Shown here piece after piece: positions 27,424 through 36,137 of a stretch of DNA of 64,000 nt (within the stretch, counting starts at the first letter, position 1; every line of letters begins with the position of its first letter). The notes under the pieces were generated by a model that searched no databases, had not been told where the DNA came from, and saw only the letters and a program-made list of their open reading frames with translations. This DNA comes from Oscillospiraceae bacterium (GTDB lineage Bacteria > Bacillota > Clostridia > Oscillospirales > Oscillospiraceae), in the NCBI GenBank assembly GCA_015068425.1, contig SVKK01000001.1, forward strand, positions 1 to 64,000, given 5' to 3'. The position numbers and the translations under genes were made by a program.

Positions 27424-28395
27424 TCAGGTCATCACTCTGCCGGAACCGCGCTCAATGGAAATATACACAACTCCAAGGAATACGATGCCCTTAACAATGT
27501 ATATAAGGGAGGGATCCATACCCCAGAGCTGGAGACCGTTATTGAGGATAAACAATGTCATACCGCCAAGGATGGCGCTGCGCACCTTAGTTCCGGAACC
27601 GCCTGTCAGAGGCAGACCACCAAGAGTGAGAGCCAAAAGGACGTTTGTTTCCAGACTGCTTCCGGTAGAAACACCCACACCGCCACCGCGGATAATGGTC
27701 ATAAAGGCGGCGATGCCCACCGTGCATCCACTGATAAGGAAAGCGATGGTCTTATACTTATTCACCTTTACGCCGCTGAGAGCCGCGCATGCGGGATTGG
27801 AGCCGATAAGCTTATTATATTTACCAATTTTTGTGTACTCAAAAAGTATGTAGGCTACCACAAACACGAACACAACAACGCCCAGATAGAACCAGACATT
27901 CTGCAGCACCTTGAACTCTTTGGGCAAGGACATTGGGAAGGTTTGATAAGTTCCCTGCGCAACACCGCGTCCCAGGAACATAATACACAGACCGGCCATA
28001 AAGGCAGGTATTCTGGCTTTTATATGCAATACTGCAGTTGCCAGGCCGCAGAGCATTCCGGTGATAATGCATATAGGCAGCATAAGGGCATAGGATGTGA
28101 AGCCGCCAATTACAATTCCCGCAACGGCACAGAGCGCGCACGCTCCTCCCAGAGAAAAGTCCAGATTGTTATGCGCCATAACAAAGCTGCATCCGATAGC
28201 CGCCACCATTGTTATTGCCGCCTGAGAAACAATATTTGTCAGATTTCTTATAGTTAGAAATCTGCCCTTTGTTGTCAGGCCGAACAGTATGACAAGGACA
28301 ATCAGGCCAAGGAACGGCACCGTCTGCTTCAAAATGCCCTTCCAATTGTGACCAATAGCCGTAAGTTTTTTACACATCTTACATTCCTCCGTCAC
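27424..28395 (-). CDS. Ribose-type ABC transporter permease A (second system)
   Basis: RbsC-family permease of 323 aa with the conserved LALTLGGLPLTGGSG coupling loop near residue 265 and multiple transmembrane helices. It follows the ATPase by 19 nt and precedes the binding protein by 62 nt. With the divergent permease at 25205-26173 it should form a heterodimeric channel. Confidence 0.88.
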   Translation of the reverse strand: MTEECKMCKKLTAIGHNWKGILKQTVPFLGLIVLVILFGLTTKGRFLTIRNLTNIVSQAAITMVAAIGCSFVMAHNNLDFSLGGACALCAVAGIVIGGFTSYALMLPICIITGMLCGLATAVLHIKARIPAFMAGLCIMFLGRGVAQGTYQTFPMSLPKEFKVLQNVWFYLGVVVFVFVVAYILFEYTKIGKYNKLIGSNPACAALSGVKVNKYKTIAFLISGCTVGIAAFMTIIRGGGVGVSTGSSLETNVLLALTLGGLPLTGGSGTKVRSAILGGMTLFILNNGLQLWGMDPSLIYIVKGIVFLGVVYISIERGSGRVMT

Positions 28396-28414
28396 AGTCT
28401 CTTCAACAGGTGAA

Positions 28415-29911
28415 TCATATTATTTTCTCGATCAGCATACGCTCGGTAAGATTGTCGCTTCTGCTGAACTGGCCGTTTATTACGCCGTCTTTCATTATAA
28501 GAATACGGTCCGACATACCCAGCAGCTCAGGAAGCTCTTCGGACACCATAATGATGGACTTTCCTTCCGAAATGAGCTTTTCCATAAGCTTATAGATGGT
28601 TGCCTTGACGCCTATATCTATTCCTCGTGTTGGGCAGTCCATAATAATTATGCGTGAATCATTGGCCATCCACTTGGCCACAACTACCTTCTGCTTATTT
28701 CCGCCTGAAAGCTCCTTGGCAAACTGCTCAACATTCTGCATCTTTACCGCCAGCTCATCCGCCGCATCCACAGCCAGTTTCTTCTCGCTGCGGGGAGAGA
28801 TGAAAATGCCCTTTTTCAGATTGTCAAGGGATGTAACCGTGATATTGTCCTTGATGCTGGTCATCAAAAATACAGACTCCTGGTCACGATCCTTAGGAAG
28901 ATAAGCAATATGGTTTTTGATGGCAATGGAGGGACTTGTCACCTTCACACCCGTTTCGCTGAGCACCACCTCGCCACTATCCGGTTTGATGGCACCGAAA
29001 ACAACCTTGCATAGCTCGTGCATACCGCACTCGGTGAGACCGCCAAGACCGAGGATCTCGCCCTTATTGAGCCGGAAGCTAATATTATGCAGAACGTCTG
29101 CATAGTTGATGTCCCTGACTTCGAGAACGCTTTCATCAGTGGAGTAGCTTTTTTCGTCCCGGTAATAGCTGCCGCTCAGCTCGCGTCCAATCATACGCTG
29201 GCGCATCATATCAGGAGTTACATCTTCTCCAAACAGGGTGTCAATATACTGTCCATCACGGAGAATAAATGCGCAATCGCAAACTCTCTGCACCTCTTCC
29301 AAATCATGAGAAATGAAGATAACGGACTTGTTCTGCTCCTTGAGGCTATTTATAAGTGCATAAATCTTTTCGCGCCCGGTATGAGACAAAGCGGTGGTTG
29401 TCTCGTCAACAATCAGAAGTTCCGGATCATTAGAGAGCGCGCGGCATACCTCAACCAGTTTTCTCTCTTCGAAGGAGAGTTCGTCAATCAGCTGTTTTGC
29501 GGATATATGGGGTGCGCCCACGCTGTCAAGAAGCTCTTGCGCTGCCTCATTGAGTTTTCGGCTGCTTATGGAGACGCCTACAGTGAAGCGGCTTTCCTTG
29601 CCCAGGAAAATATTCTCCGCAACGGTCAGTCCGTTAATGGTTCCCGTTTCCTGAATGAGGATGCAAATACCCTGATTGCCGGCATCAATTATTGATTTGG
29701 GGCTATAGGGCTCGCCTTTATAAAACATTGTTCCTTCATCACTTTTCAAGGAACCCGTGACCATACTCATAAGAGTGGATTTTCCGGAGCCGTTTTCTCC
29801 GATGAGAGCCATTATCTGCCCGCGCTGCAGTTCCAGCGAAACATGCTGCACCGCCTTTGTTGGACCAAAGCTTTTGCTCATATTTTCAAGTTTCAATATA
29901 ATGTCTTTCAT
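28415..29911 (-). CDS. Sugar ABC transporter ATPase, two domains (second system)
   Basis: RbsA/MglA-type ATPase of about 498 aa. Domain 1 has Walker A GENGSGKST and Walker B LLIVDETTTAL. Domain 2 has signature LSGGNKQK and IIMDCPTRGIDIG with a degenerate Walker A (GGLTECGMHEL). It resembles the first-system ATPase closely in layout and motifs. ATG 29911 is preferred since AGGATGGG lies 5 nt upstream; ATG 29920 has no spacing from its site. It is the first gene of the minus-strand operon. Confidence 0.9.
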   Translation of the reverse strand: MKDIILKLENMSKSFGPTKAVQHVSLELQRGQIMALIGENGSGKSTLMSMVTGSLKSDEGTMFYKGEPYSPKSIIDAGNQGICILIQETGTINGLTVAENIFLGKESRFTVGVSISSRKLNEAAQELLDSVGAPHISAKQLIDELSFEERKLVEVCRALSNDPELLIVDETTTALSHTGREKIYALINSLKEQNKSVIFISHDLEEVQRVCDCAFILRDGQYIDTLFGEDVTPDMMRQRMIGRELSGSYYRDEKSYSTDESVLEVRDINYADVLHNISFRLNKGEILGLGGLTECGMHELCKVVFGAIKPDSGEVVLSETGVKVTSPSIAIKNHIAYLPKDRDQESVFLMTSIKDNITVTSLDNLKKGIFISPRSEKKLAVDAADELAVKMQNVEQFAKELSGGNKQKVVVAKWMANDSRIIIMDCPTRGIDIGVKATIYKLMEKLISEGKSIIMVSEELPELLGMSDRILIMKDGVINGQFSRSDNLTERMLIEKII

Positions 29912-30013
29912 AGCACCCATCCTATCTTAGAAAAGCATCAATTTGTCACCTGTAAGCCTTCAGAACCCGGTACATTTATATACGTAATATATAGTATAAT
30001 ACCTCTTGATTTT

Positions 30014-30044
30014 ATGATAAACCGAGTGGTTGCTTCGCAGTCAA
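30014..30044 (-). promoter_or_regulatory. Possible promoter for the second sugar ABC operon
   Basis: On the minus strand, TTGACT (30039-30044) lies 17-19 bp before TTTATC/TATCAT (30014-30021). It sits about 110 bp upstream of the ATPase start and after the terminator of the activase gene. Only a moderate consensus match. Confidence 0.35.
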
Positions 30045-30129
30045 CTCATTTTACATACAACAATTTGTAAATCCGTTTGTGCATTTTAGCGAAAGCGGAA
30101 GATTGCTGATAGAATTCCTTCACAACAAA

Positions 30130-30163
30130 TAGCCCGGCAGAGTATGACTACTCTGTCGGGCTA
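30130..30163 (-). terminator. Intrinsic terminator after activase 2
   Basis: TAGCCCGGCAGAG (30130-30142) pairs with 30151-30163 with one wobble and an 8-nt loop. The minus-strand tail TTTGTTGT is weakly U-rich. It begins 29 nt after the activase stop. Confidence 0.7.
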
Positions 30164-30191
30164 TATTTCAGTTCATTATATCTCTGCGGCA

Positions 30192-31130
30192 CTAACCGCC
30201 GATTTGCACCTGCACGCCGAAGGACTCCGCAACAGCTTTCAGATGTTCCATATGTTCGTCCGAGGGCACTTCTATGTTTAATTTTGTATCGTTACCGAGA
30301 TTCTCGTTCTTTGACTCGCCGAGGCGGTGATAAGGCAGTAAGCGAATCTTAACCTCTCCTATAAGCTCCTCCGCCACAAACTTTGCGGTCGCGGCAATAT
30401 TCTCCTCAGAGTCATTACAGCCCGGGATGGTCGGAAGGCTTATCATTATGGGAATTCCAAGATCATTATGTATATGTTTTATATTATCAAGTATCTGTTC
30501 ATTGGGCACTCCCGTCAGTCTCCTATGTTCTGCGGAGTCCATATGTTTTATATCCAACAAGCCCAGATCTACATAACGAAAGACCTTATCAACAACCTCT
30601 CTTGAAGCAAAGGAACAGGACTCTATCGCAGTATGCAGTCCTTCCTCTTTTGCTGCGCGAAGCAAGGTCTCGGTAAATTCCGGATGCATAAGAGGCTCGC
30701 CCCCACTGATGGTAACCCCTCCGCCGGAGGCATCCATAAACATTTTGTCTCGCAAAACGGTTTTTATTACTTCCTCCACCGTCATTTCCTTGCCTACGAG
30801 TTCTCTCGCCTGGGCCGGACACGCATCGACACACATACCGCAATCCACACAAACCGTTCTGTCTGTGTATGCCAACATTTTTCCGTCCTTTTCAAGCATA
30901 GAAATTGCATTATGAGGGCAGAAAGACACACACTCACCGCAGCCCGTGCATTTCCCCGCATAAGTCATAAGCTGAGGCTTTGTCAAATTGGATTCCGGAT
31001 TGGCGCACCACTGGCACCGAAGGGGGCAGCCCTTCACAAAAACAGTAACTCGTATACCCGGCCCATCGTGTATGGAGTACGACTGAATGTTAAATACACT
31101 TGCAGAAACGGATGAGCACACAGACTTCAT
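30192..31130 (-). CDS. Glycyl radical enzyme activase 2 (radical SAM)
   Basis: Radical SAM activase of 312 aa. It has the signature DGPGIRVTVFVKGCPLRCQWC with the CxxxCxxC cluster motif, two extra [4Fe-4S] motifs (CTGCGECVSFCP, CVDCGMCVDACP), and GGGVTISGGEP. It would activate GRE2, encoded about 2 kb away on the other strand. In between lies a PucR-type regulator. It has its own promoter (31181-31208). It is only moderately similar to activase 1, consistent with separate partner enzymes. Confidence 0.94.
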   Translation of the reverse strand: MKSVCSSVSASVFNIQSYSIHDGPGIRVTVFVKGCPLRCQWCANPESNLTKPQLMTYAGKCTGCGECVSFCPHNAISMLEKDGKMLAYTDRTVCVDCGMCVDACPAQARELVGKEMTVEEVIKTVLRDKMFMDASGGGVTISGGEPLMHPEFTETLLRAAKEEGLHTAIESCSFASREVVDKVFRYVDLGLLDIKHMDSAEHRRLTGVPNEQILDNIKHIHNDLGIPIMISLPTIPGCNDSEENIAATAKFVAEELIGEVKIRLLPYHRLGESKNENLGNDTKLNIEVPSDEHMEHLKAVAESFGVQVQIGG

Positions 31131-31180
31131 TTTTACTCCCTCACAATCTTCCGGATATTCCTTGTTCTTATCTATATAAA

Positions 31181-31208
31181 ACTATATCAGATTGGTTTGC
31201 CAGTGCAA
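31181..31208 (-). promoter_or_regulatory. Promoter for activase 2 with GTGCAA motif at the -35
   Basis: On the minus strand, TTGCAC (31203-31208), a 16-bp spacer and TATAGT (31181-31186), about 50 bp before the start. The -35 overlaps a GTGCAA word that also occurs in the GRE2 regulatory region, hinting at a shared regulator. Confidence 0.5.
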
Positions 31209-31285
31209 CGAGGCATATCAGAAAGGCTGAAAATATGTACTCGATGCAGTTTTACTGCCCGCATTTTCAGCGTAAATGCATACAG

Positions 31286-32911
31286 CTACAGATCCAAAAA
31301 GTAAGTAGGCCAGAGAGACAAAAGATTTGTATGCTCCGGAAGAGACACAGGAAGAGGTCTATGCAGATAATGCTTATAGTACTGGAGCACCATACACGAG
31401 AACAGCAGACTGAAATAAATACCCGGGTCATCAAAATCGATGTTGGTAATCTCTTTTATCAGCACCATTTTCTTCTGCACGGTATTTCGATGCATAAAAA
31501 GCAGCTCGCTGGCCTTTGAAATATTGCCTCCGGCCAGAAGATACTTATGCAGGACATTAACAAGATTATCTCTGTGCATATTGTCGTGTACAGCCAGATG
31601 GGCAATTGAGGGATCGCCCAAATATATGAGGGCATCATCTGTGCCCCCCATCTTTAAAAGCGCGTTTCTGCACATATCAATGGCGATAAAACCATAATAA
31701 TCAGCGTAGAAATATACTCTCTTACTGGATGCAGGGGCGTCACTCTCTGTCATAACTGTAACAATATGCATAGTTGAAAGGGCAAGGTTATAGTTGACAT
31801 GCAGCATATTCCAGCTGGAAGTTGCATTACAGACAATCATAAAGGCTCCCAACTCTTCCATAAGTGCCTCAAGTGCCTTTATATCAAAATCCTGTTTGAA
31901 AAACATTCTCTCTTTGCAGAACAACACAACAATGTGGCCATTATACACGGCAACATTGTGGAGAGGGAATACTTCTCTCACACGCTGAAACGCACGCTGA
32001 AGGGAAAAGTCTATCCTGTTGCTGTCGGCGTAAACAAGAATAGTTGCATAAAAACGTTTTATTGGTTTTTCCAGACAATTCAATTTTGTGCGCAGCTCTT
32101 CCGGAGCCGGAGCTCTATTTGCGGAAACATAGTCCAGCAGTCCCGGCAGTGCCGAAGGCTGGATGGCGTTTTCCTCCCTTTGGAATTGTGCCGAAATAAG
32201 CTCGCAGCATATCTCAAGGTAAGTAGTTGAAAGTGATATAACAGCTTTTGCAGACAAAATCGCAACTAAAAGGAAGCGTATATGCGCTCCTGTTGAAACC
32301 GCTCTTATCAGACAGAATTCTCCCTGTTTTGTAGTATATACTTTGGTTGCATCAAGAAACTCCCTGATGTCCGTTTCTCCGCAGACTGCCTTTAGCGGGA
32401 ACAGGCCGCTCGCCTGTATACCCTCCACCAGCGCGCTCGTATTTGCACTGCGTATTTCTTCCTGAACGACCTCCATCTGATGGTTGAGAAGAAAAACTGC
32501 CCCTCCAAGTTTTTGAGAACATCTCTTCACGAGATGAATTGGGGAAGTGCTTCGGAGTGCATCCTCCACACAACGCAGCTTATATGTTGCAATATCCTGC
32601 AGGCGGGTATTGAGGCAATTGAAAAGCTGCTCCAGCGACATCTGCACATATATAATATTGGATCCTCTTGAGTTGGATACATCAGCAGTACTTCCTGAGC
32701 TTGCTATAAAAATAGTTACAGGCACAGAATGGCGAAGCCTTTTTAGAAGGCTTTCCGCAACGTATACCGAAGCAACATATACATTTCCTGCAGCAGGAAC
32801 AGTATCAGAGGAAGCAAGAATAAGAGGCTTTTTTATATTTATCTGCTCAAAACTAATGACCTGCTTGGTGGTCTTTGATATTACCGCATCCACGAGAGCG
32901 AAGACCGTCAT
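31286..32911 (-). CDS. PucR/CdaR-type transcriptional regulator
   Basis: Regulator of about 541 aa. The C-terminal ~65 residues match the PucR helix-turn-helix (VLHKYLLAGGNISKASELLFMHRNTVQKKM). The larger N-terminal part probably contains PucR-like sensory and GGDEF-like regions, but these are weakly recognisable. ATG 32911 is preferred, with GGAGGGGG 8 nt upstream. It is divergent from GRE2 and beside activase 2, so it is the probable regulator of this GRE/TTT locus. PucR family members often control purine or sugar-acid use in Firmicutes. Confidence 0.82.
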   Translation of the reverse strand: MTVFALVDAVISKTTKQVISFEQINIKKPLILASSDTVPAAGNVYVASVYVAESLLKRLRHSVPVTIFIASSGSTADVSNSRGSNIIYVQMSLEQLFNCLNTRLQDIATYKLRCVEDALRSTSPIHLVKRCSQKLGGAVFLLNHQMEVVQEEIRSANTSALVEGIQASGLFPLKAVCGETDIREFLDATKVYTTKQGEFCLIRAVSTGAHIRFLLVAILSAKAVISLSTTYLEICCELISAQFQREENAIQPSALPGLLDYVSANRAPAPEELRTKLNCLEKPIKRFYATILVYADSNRIDFSLQRAFQRVREVFPLHNVAVYNGHIVVLFCKERMFFKQDFDIKALEALMEELGAFMIVCNATSSWNMLHVNYNLALSTMHIVTVMTESDAPASSKRVYFYADYYGFIAIDMCRNALLKMGGTDDALIYLGDPSIAHLAVHDNMHRDNLVNVLHKYLLAGGNISKASELLFMHRNTVQKKMVLIKEITNIDFDDPGIYFSLLFSCMVLQYYKHYLHRPLPVSLPEHTNLLSLWPTYFLDL

Positions 32912-33006
32912 AAATATTTCCCCCTCCAAAAAGTGCATTTTTCTACAGTTTACACCTCTAAAACCGCCGAGTCAATAGACATTGGCAGGCATTAATGTGC
33001 AATTTT

Positions 33007-33021
33007 GCTGCATTGTGCAGC
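33007..33021. promoter_or_regulatory. Candidate operator palindrome for the PucR-type regulator
   Basis: GCTGCATTGTGCAGC is a perfect 6-bp-arm palindrome in the 236-bp gap between the divergent regulator and GRE2. The word TGTGCA occurs three times in this gap (near 32996, 33016 and 33072), the last at the -35 of the GRE2 promoter. A longer dyad, GGCATT/AATGCC, encloses the palindrome. Confidence 0.5.
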
Positions 33022-33069
33022 CTCAAAAATGCCAGATAAACATAAAACGTCACTTTAAGCACGGTTCTA

Positions 33070-33098
33070 TTGTGCAAGGAATTCTTCGTCTTTATAAT
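33070..33098 (+). promoter_or_regulatory. Promoter for the GRE2-tct operon
   Basis: TTGTGC (33070-33075), a 17-bp spacer and TATAAT (33093-33098), about 50 bp before the GRE2 ATG. The weak -35 overlaps a TGTGCAA word, which suggests control by an activator or repressor at that site. Confidence 0.6.
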
Positions 33099-33147
33099 AT
33101 CTTTATAAACTACTTAAACCTTAAATTTAAGCCAAAGGAGGAGTAAT

Positions 33148-35562
33148 ATGACAGAAAGAGTAAAACGACTTCGAAAAAAAATTGTTGCTTTCGGCAATGA
33201 AATTCGTGCTGAAAAAATGCGAATCACTCTGGAGAGTGAGAAAAAAACTCAAAACTGGCCCTCCATACTCCGCCGTGCTCAAAGTTTTTACGATGTTGCA
33301 TGCCAGATAGAGGTGCACGTAAACGACGACGAGTTGATAGTTGGAACTCCCGCGAGCAAGCCTTGGGCTCTTGAAATAGAATCCTGTCTTGGAAAATGGG
33401 ATCAGGATGAGATCATAGCGCTCCGCGAAGATGGCTACAAAGTGACCGAAGAAACGGAAAATCTTATCCTTGAACTAAACAAGAACTTTGAACCCTTCGG
33501 TATGTACCAGTATGCCAATCTCGCTGTCCGCGCAGACAAGGAACTGGAAAACTTTGTCCGCACCGGAATTTGCCTTGCTCCCTGGAAAGAAGACACAGGC
33601 AACAATGATAACCGAGTGGGCGGCGGATCCGCCTGTTCCGGACTTGGTCTGGGTCCCGGTTGGATGCTTTACATCGCGGATTACGAGATGGCTCTGAATA
33701 AGGGCTTTGAAAAACTCATTGAAGAGTGCGACGAACAGCTGGATAAACACCAGTTTGACGGTCCCAAGGCCATAGACCGCTCCTGCACTCTGCAGGCAAT
33801 GAGATTATGTCTGCAAGGCGTTATCCGCTATGCCAATCGCTGTGCTGATCTTGCAGAGAACAAGGCAGCTGTATGCAGCGATGCCGCAAGAAAAAAAGAG
33901 CTTGAAGAAATTGCAGAAATTTGCCGCCGTGTGCCTGCCAAACCTCCCCGCAGTTTCCGTGAAGCACTTCAGTTTGTCTGGTTCATCTTTATGTTCATAG
34001 CCCCATCCCCCACTGCAACAATAGGCCGTATGGACCAGTATCTCTATCCCTATTACAAAAACGACATTGATGCCGGAATCATAAGCAACGATGAGGTTAT
34101 AGAACTTCTTGACTGCTTCCGCATACGCTGTATGGAAATCCACGCGGTATCCGGCAAAGAGGTTCGAAAGCGTGCCTCCGGCGGAGCAAGATGGCTCAAC
34201 GTTACCATAGGCGGAGTTAAGCCCGACGGAAGCGATGCAACCAACGAGCTCAGCTATCTTATACTTGACGCGGTAATGGATTGTCCTTGCATACAGCACA
34301 CTGTGTCCGTTCGTGTTGCAGAAAGCACCCCGAAAAGCCTTATAGCCAAGGGTGTTCAGTGCCAGGCAATGGGTCTTAGCATGCCCGCCTTCACCAGCGA
34401 CAAGAGTTATATAAGCTTCTTTATGCAAAAGAGCAGAGGTGACGACGGTCTTCCTCTGGAAACTGCCCGCAATTACTGCATGACGGGATGCATAGACGGA
34501 AACATCCCCGGCAAAACCCGTACCTTCGGCGTTTCTATGTTTATAGCCCCCCTCACACTGGATATTTTCCTTAATCAGGGCATATGTAAAAATACCGGCG
34601 TGCAGGCCGGTCACGCAGTGGGTGATCTGGACCGCTTTGAAACTTTTGAGGAGTTCAAGGAAGCATATTATAAAGAATTCCGCTACTTCATACATCTTGC
34701 ATGCCAGAAAAACAATATTGAAAATCTCAGCTTCGCACAGCTTATGCCCACTCCTTTCCGCTCCGCCCTCATGAGCGACGGAATAGAGGTTGGACTTGAT
34801 GTTGGTAATCGCTGCTTCCCCTTCGAAAACGGCTCAGACATCAATGCTGTTGGAACCGTTAATCTGGCACAAAGTCTCTACGCTATTAAAAAATTGGTTT
34901 ATGACGAGAAGCTTGTAACTCTCAGCCAACTCAAAAAAATCCTTGACGCCAACTGGGAGGGTCACGAAGATCTTCTGCGCAAATGCAGAGAGCTTCCCCA
35001 TTATGGCAATGATATTGACGAGGTTGACGAGCATATTGTCGACATATACAAAGTCTGGAACGAGTTTGCAACCGAGTATCCCTCATCCTTCGGAGGCTAC
35101 TCCCGCACCAACGCCATTTCCGTCACCAGCCACGGTCCGGGCGGCAAGCTGACCGGAGCCACTCCGGATGGTCGAGTGGCAGGAGAAACTCTTGCCGACG
35201 CCAATGCCTCTCCCATTCGCGGAACTGACCACAACGGACCTCTCGCCGTTATGAAGAGCGCTATGAAGATAGACCAGAGCAAATATCAGGCTTTCCTCTT
35301 CAATATGAAATTCCATCCCACTGCTCTTAAAACGGCCGAAGATCAGATGAAGCTCGTTGAAGCTATTCGCGTATATCTTCTCAATGGCGGAAGTATGATA
35401 CAGTTTAATGTTGTTGACGACAAGCTGATGATAGAAGCCCGCGAGCATCCCGAAGACCACCAGGACCTTATGGTACGAGTTGCAGGCTACAGCGCATACT
35501 TTGTAAACCTGACTCCGGACATACAGTCCGAGCTTATTGAACGCACCTCTCAGCGTTTTTAA
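33148..35562 (+). CDS. Glycyl radical enzyme 2, unassigned subfamily
   Basis: Anaerobic radical enzyme, 804 aa, PFL-like domain plus C-terminal motif RVAGYSAYF (radical Gly780). The catalytic Cys is Cys448 in MTGCIDGNIPGKT. In known dehydratase/lyase GREs the motif is GCVE; here Asp450 stands where the Glu base is expected. The IPGKT region aligns well with that class. The start has AAAGGAGGAG. It is followed by a complete tripartite tricarboxylate transporter, so the substrate is probably an organic acid (inference). The activase is encoded divergently at 30192-31130. It is only distantly similar to GRE1. Confidence 0.94.
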   Translation: MTERVKRLRKKIVAFGNEIRAEKMRITLESEKKTQNWPSILRRAQSFYDVACQIEVHVNDDELIVGTPASKPWALEIESCLGKWDQDEIIALREDGYKVTEETENLILELNKNFEPFGMYQYANLAVRADKELENFVRTGICLAPWKEDTGNNDNRVGGGSACSGLGLGPGWMLYIADYEMALNKGFEKLIEECDEQLDKHQFDGPKAIDRSCTLQAMRLCLQGVIRYANRCADLAENKAAVCSDAARKKELEEIAEICRRVPAKPPRSFREALQFVWFIFMFIAPSPTATIGRMDQYLYPYYKNDIDAGIISNDEVIELLDCFRIRCMEIHAVSGKEVRKRASGGARWLNVTIGGVKPDGSDATNELSYLILDAVMDCPCIQHTVSVRVAESTPKSLIAKGVQCQAMGLSMPAFTSDKSYISFFMQKSRGDDGLPLETARNYCMTGCIDGNIPGKTRTFGVSMFIAPLTLDIFLNQGICKNTGVQAGHAVGDLDRFETFEEFKEAYYKEFRYFIHLACQKNNIENLSFAQLMPTPFRSALMSDGIEVGLDVGNRCFPFENGSDINAVGTVNLAQSLYAIKKLVYDEKLVTLSQLKKILDANWEGHEDLLRKCRELPHYGNDIDEVDEHIVDIYKVWNEFATEYPSSFGGYSRTNAISVTSHGPGGKLTGATPDGRVAGETLADANASPIRGTDHNGPLAVMKSAMKIDQSKYQAFLFNMKFHPTALKTAEDQMKLVEAIRVYLLNGGSMIQFNVVDDKLMIEAREHPEDHQDLMVRVAGYSAYFVNLTPDIQSELIERTSQRF

Positions 35563-35645
35563 GCTTTGTATGCCCAGCTGTGTACCAAGGTGATAGATGT
35601 CATTGCTATATGCTGATTCCAATATGAAAGGAAGGGATCTGTGAA

Positions 35646-36125
35646 ATGGGCAAAATTAAAAAAGATCAGGTTCTCGGTATCATCATCCTGATCGTTGCGG
35701 CCTTTTTTGGCTACCACACTCTGAAGCTGGCTCCGACCAATCTTGTCGGAGATCCCGGGCCCAGAATGTTCCCCCTTGCAGGCTGCATATTGATGGCAGT
35801 TTTCGCCGTTGTCGTGATTGTTCATCCCGAAAAGAACAACGGCAAAGTATATCTTACCAAAAAACAGTGGATGCATGCCATCTCTCTTTTCGGAGTCTAT
35901 GTGCTTTACCTTCTGCTGCTTTGGCTTTTAGGCTTTACAATTGCCAACTACATTGCACTTGCGGTTTTTTCCTTTATGTTTTCCTATGTTACAAACCCGG
36001 ATTCAACCCTTGCAAAACGAATTTTGAAGAGCGTTATCTACGCGGCCATCGTAGGAACAGCCCTTTACCTGCTATATGTTATAGCCCTCGATGCCCAACT
36101 GCCAAGAGCAATGCTCTGGGACTAA
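35646..36125 (+). CDS. tctB: Tripartite tricarboxylate transporter small subunit TctB
   Basis: Small membrane protein, 159 aa, four predicted helices, TctB family (GDPGPRMFPLAGCILM motif near residues 35-50). It forms the small membrane subunit with TctA. It lies 83 nt after GRE2 and 12 nt before tctA. The order tctB-tctA-tctC differs from the common tctC-tctB-tctA. Its coupling to GRE2 is the main clue to the enzyme's substrate class (carboxylates). Confidence 0.9.
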   Translation: MGKIKKDQVLGIIILIVAAFFGYHTLKLAPTNLVGDPGPRMFPLAGCILMAVFAVVVIVHPEKNNGKVYLTKKQWMHAISLFGVYVLYLLLLWLLGFTIANYIALAVFSFMFSYVTNPDSTLAKRILKSVIYAAIVGTALYLLYVIALDAQLPRAMLWD

Positions 36126-36137
36126 GGAGGTGCCGCT

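Noticed and set aside
26042-27853. Long plus-strand open frame opposite the second sugar-binding protein and permease
   Set aside because: It is antisense to clearly recognisable genes, has no ribosome binding site and encodes no known domain; it arises from codon bias on the other strand.
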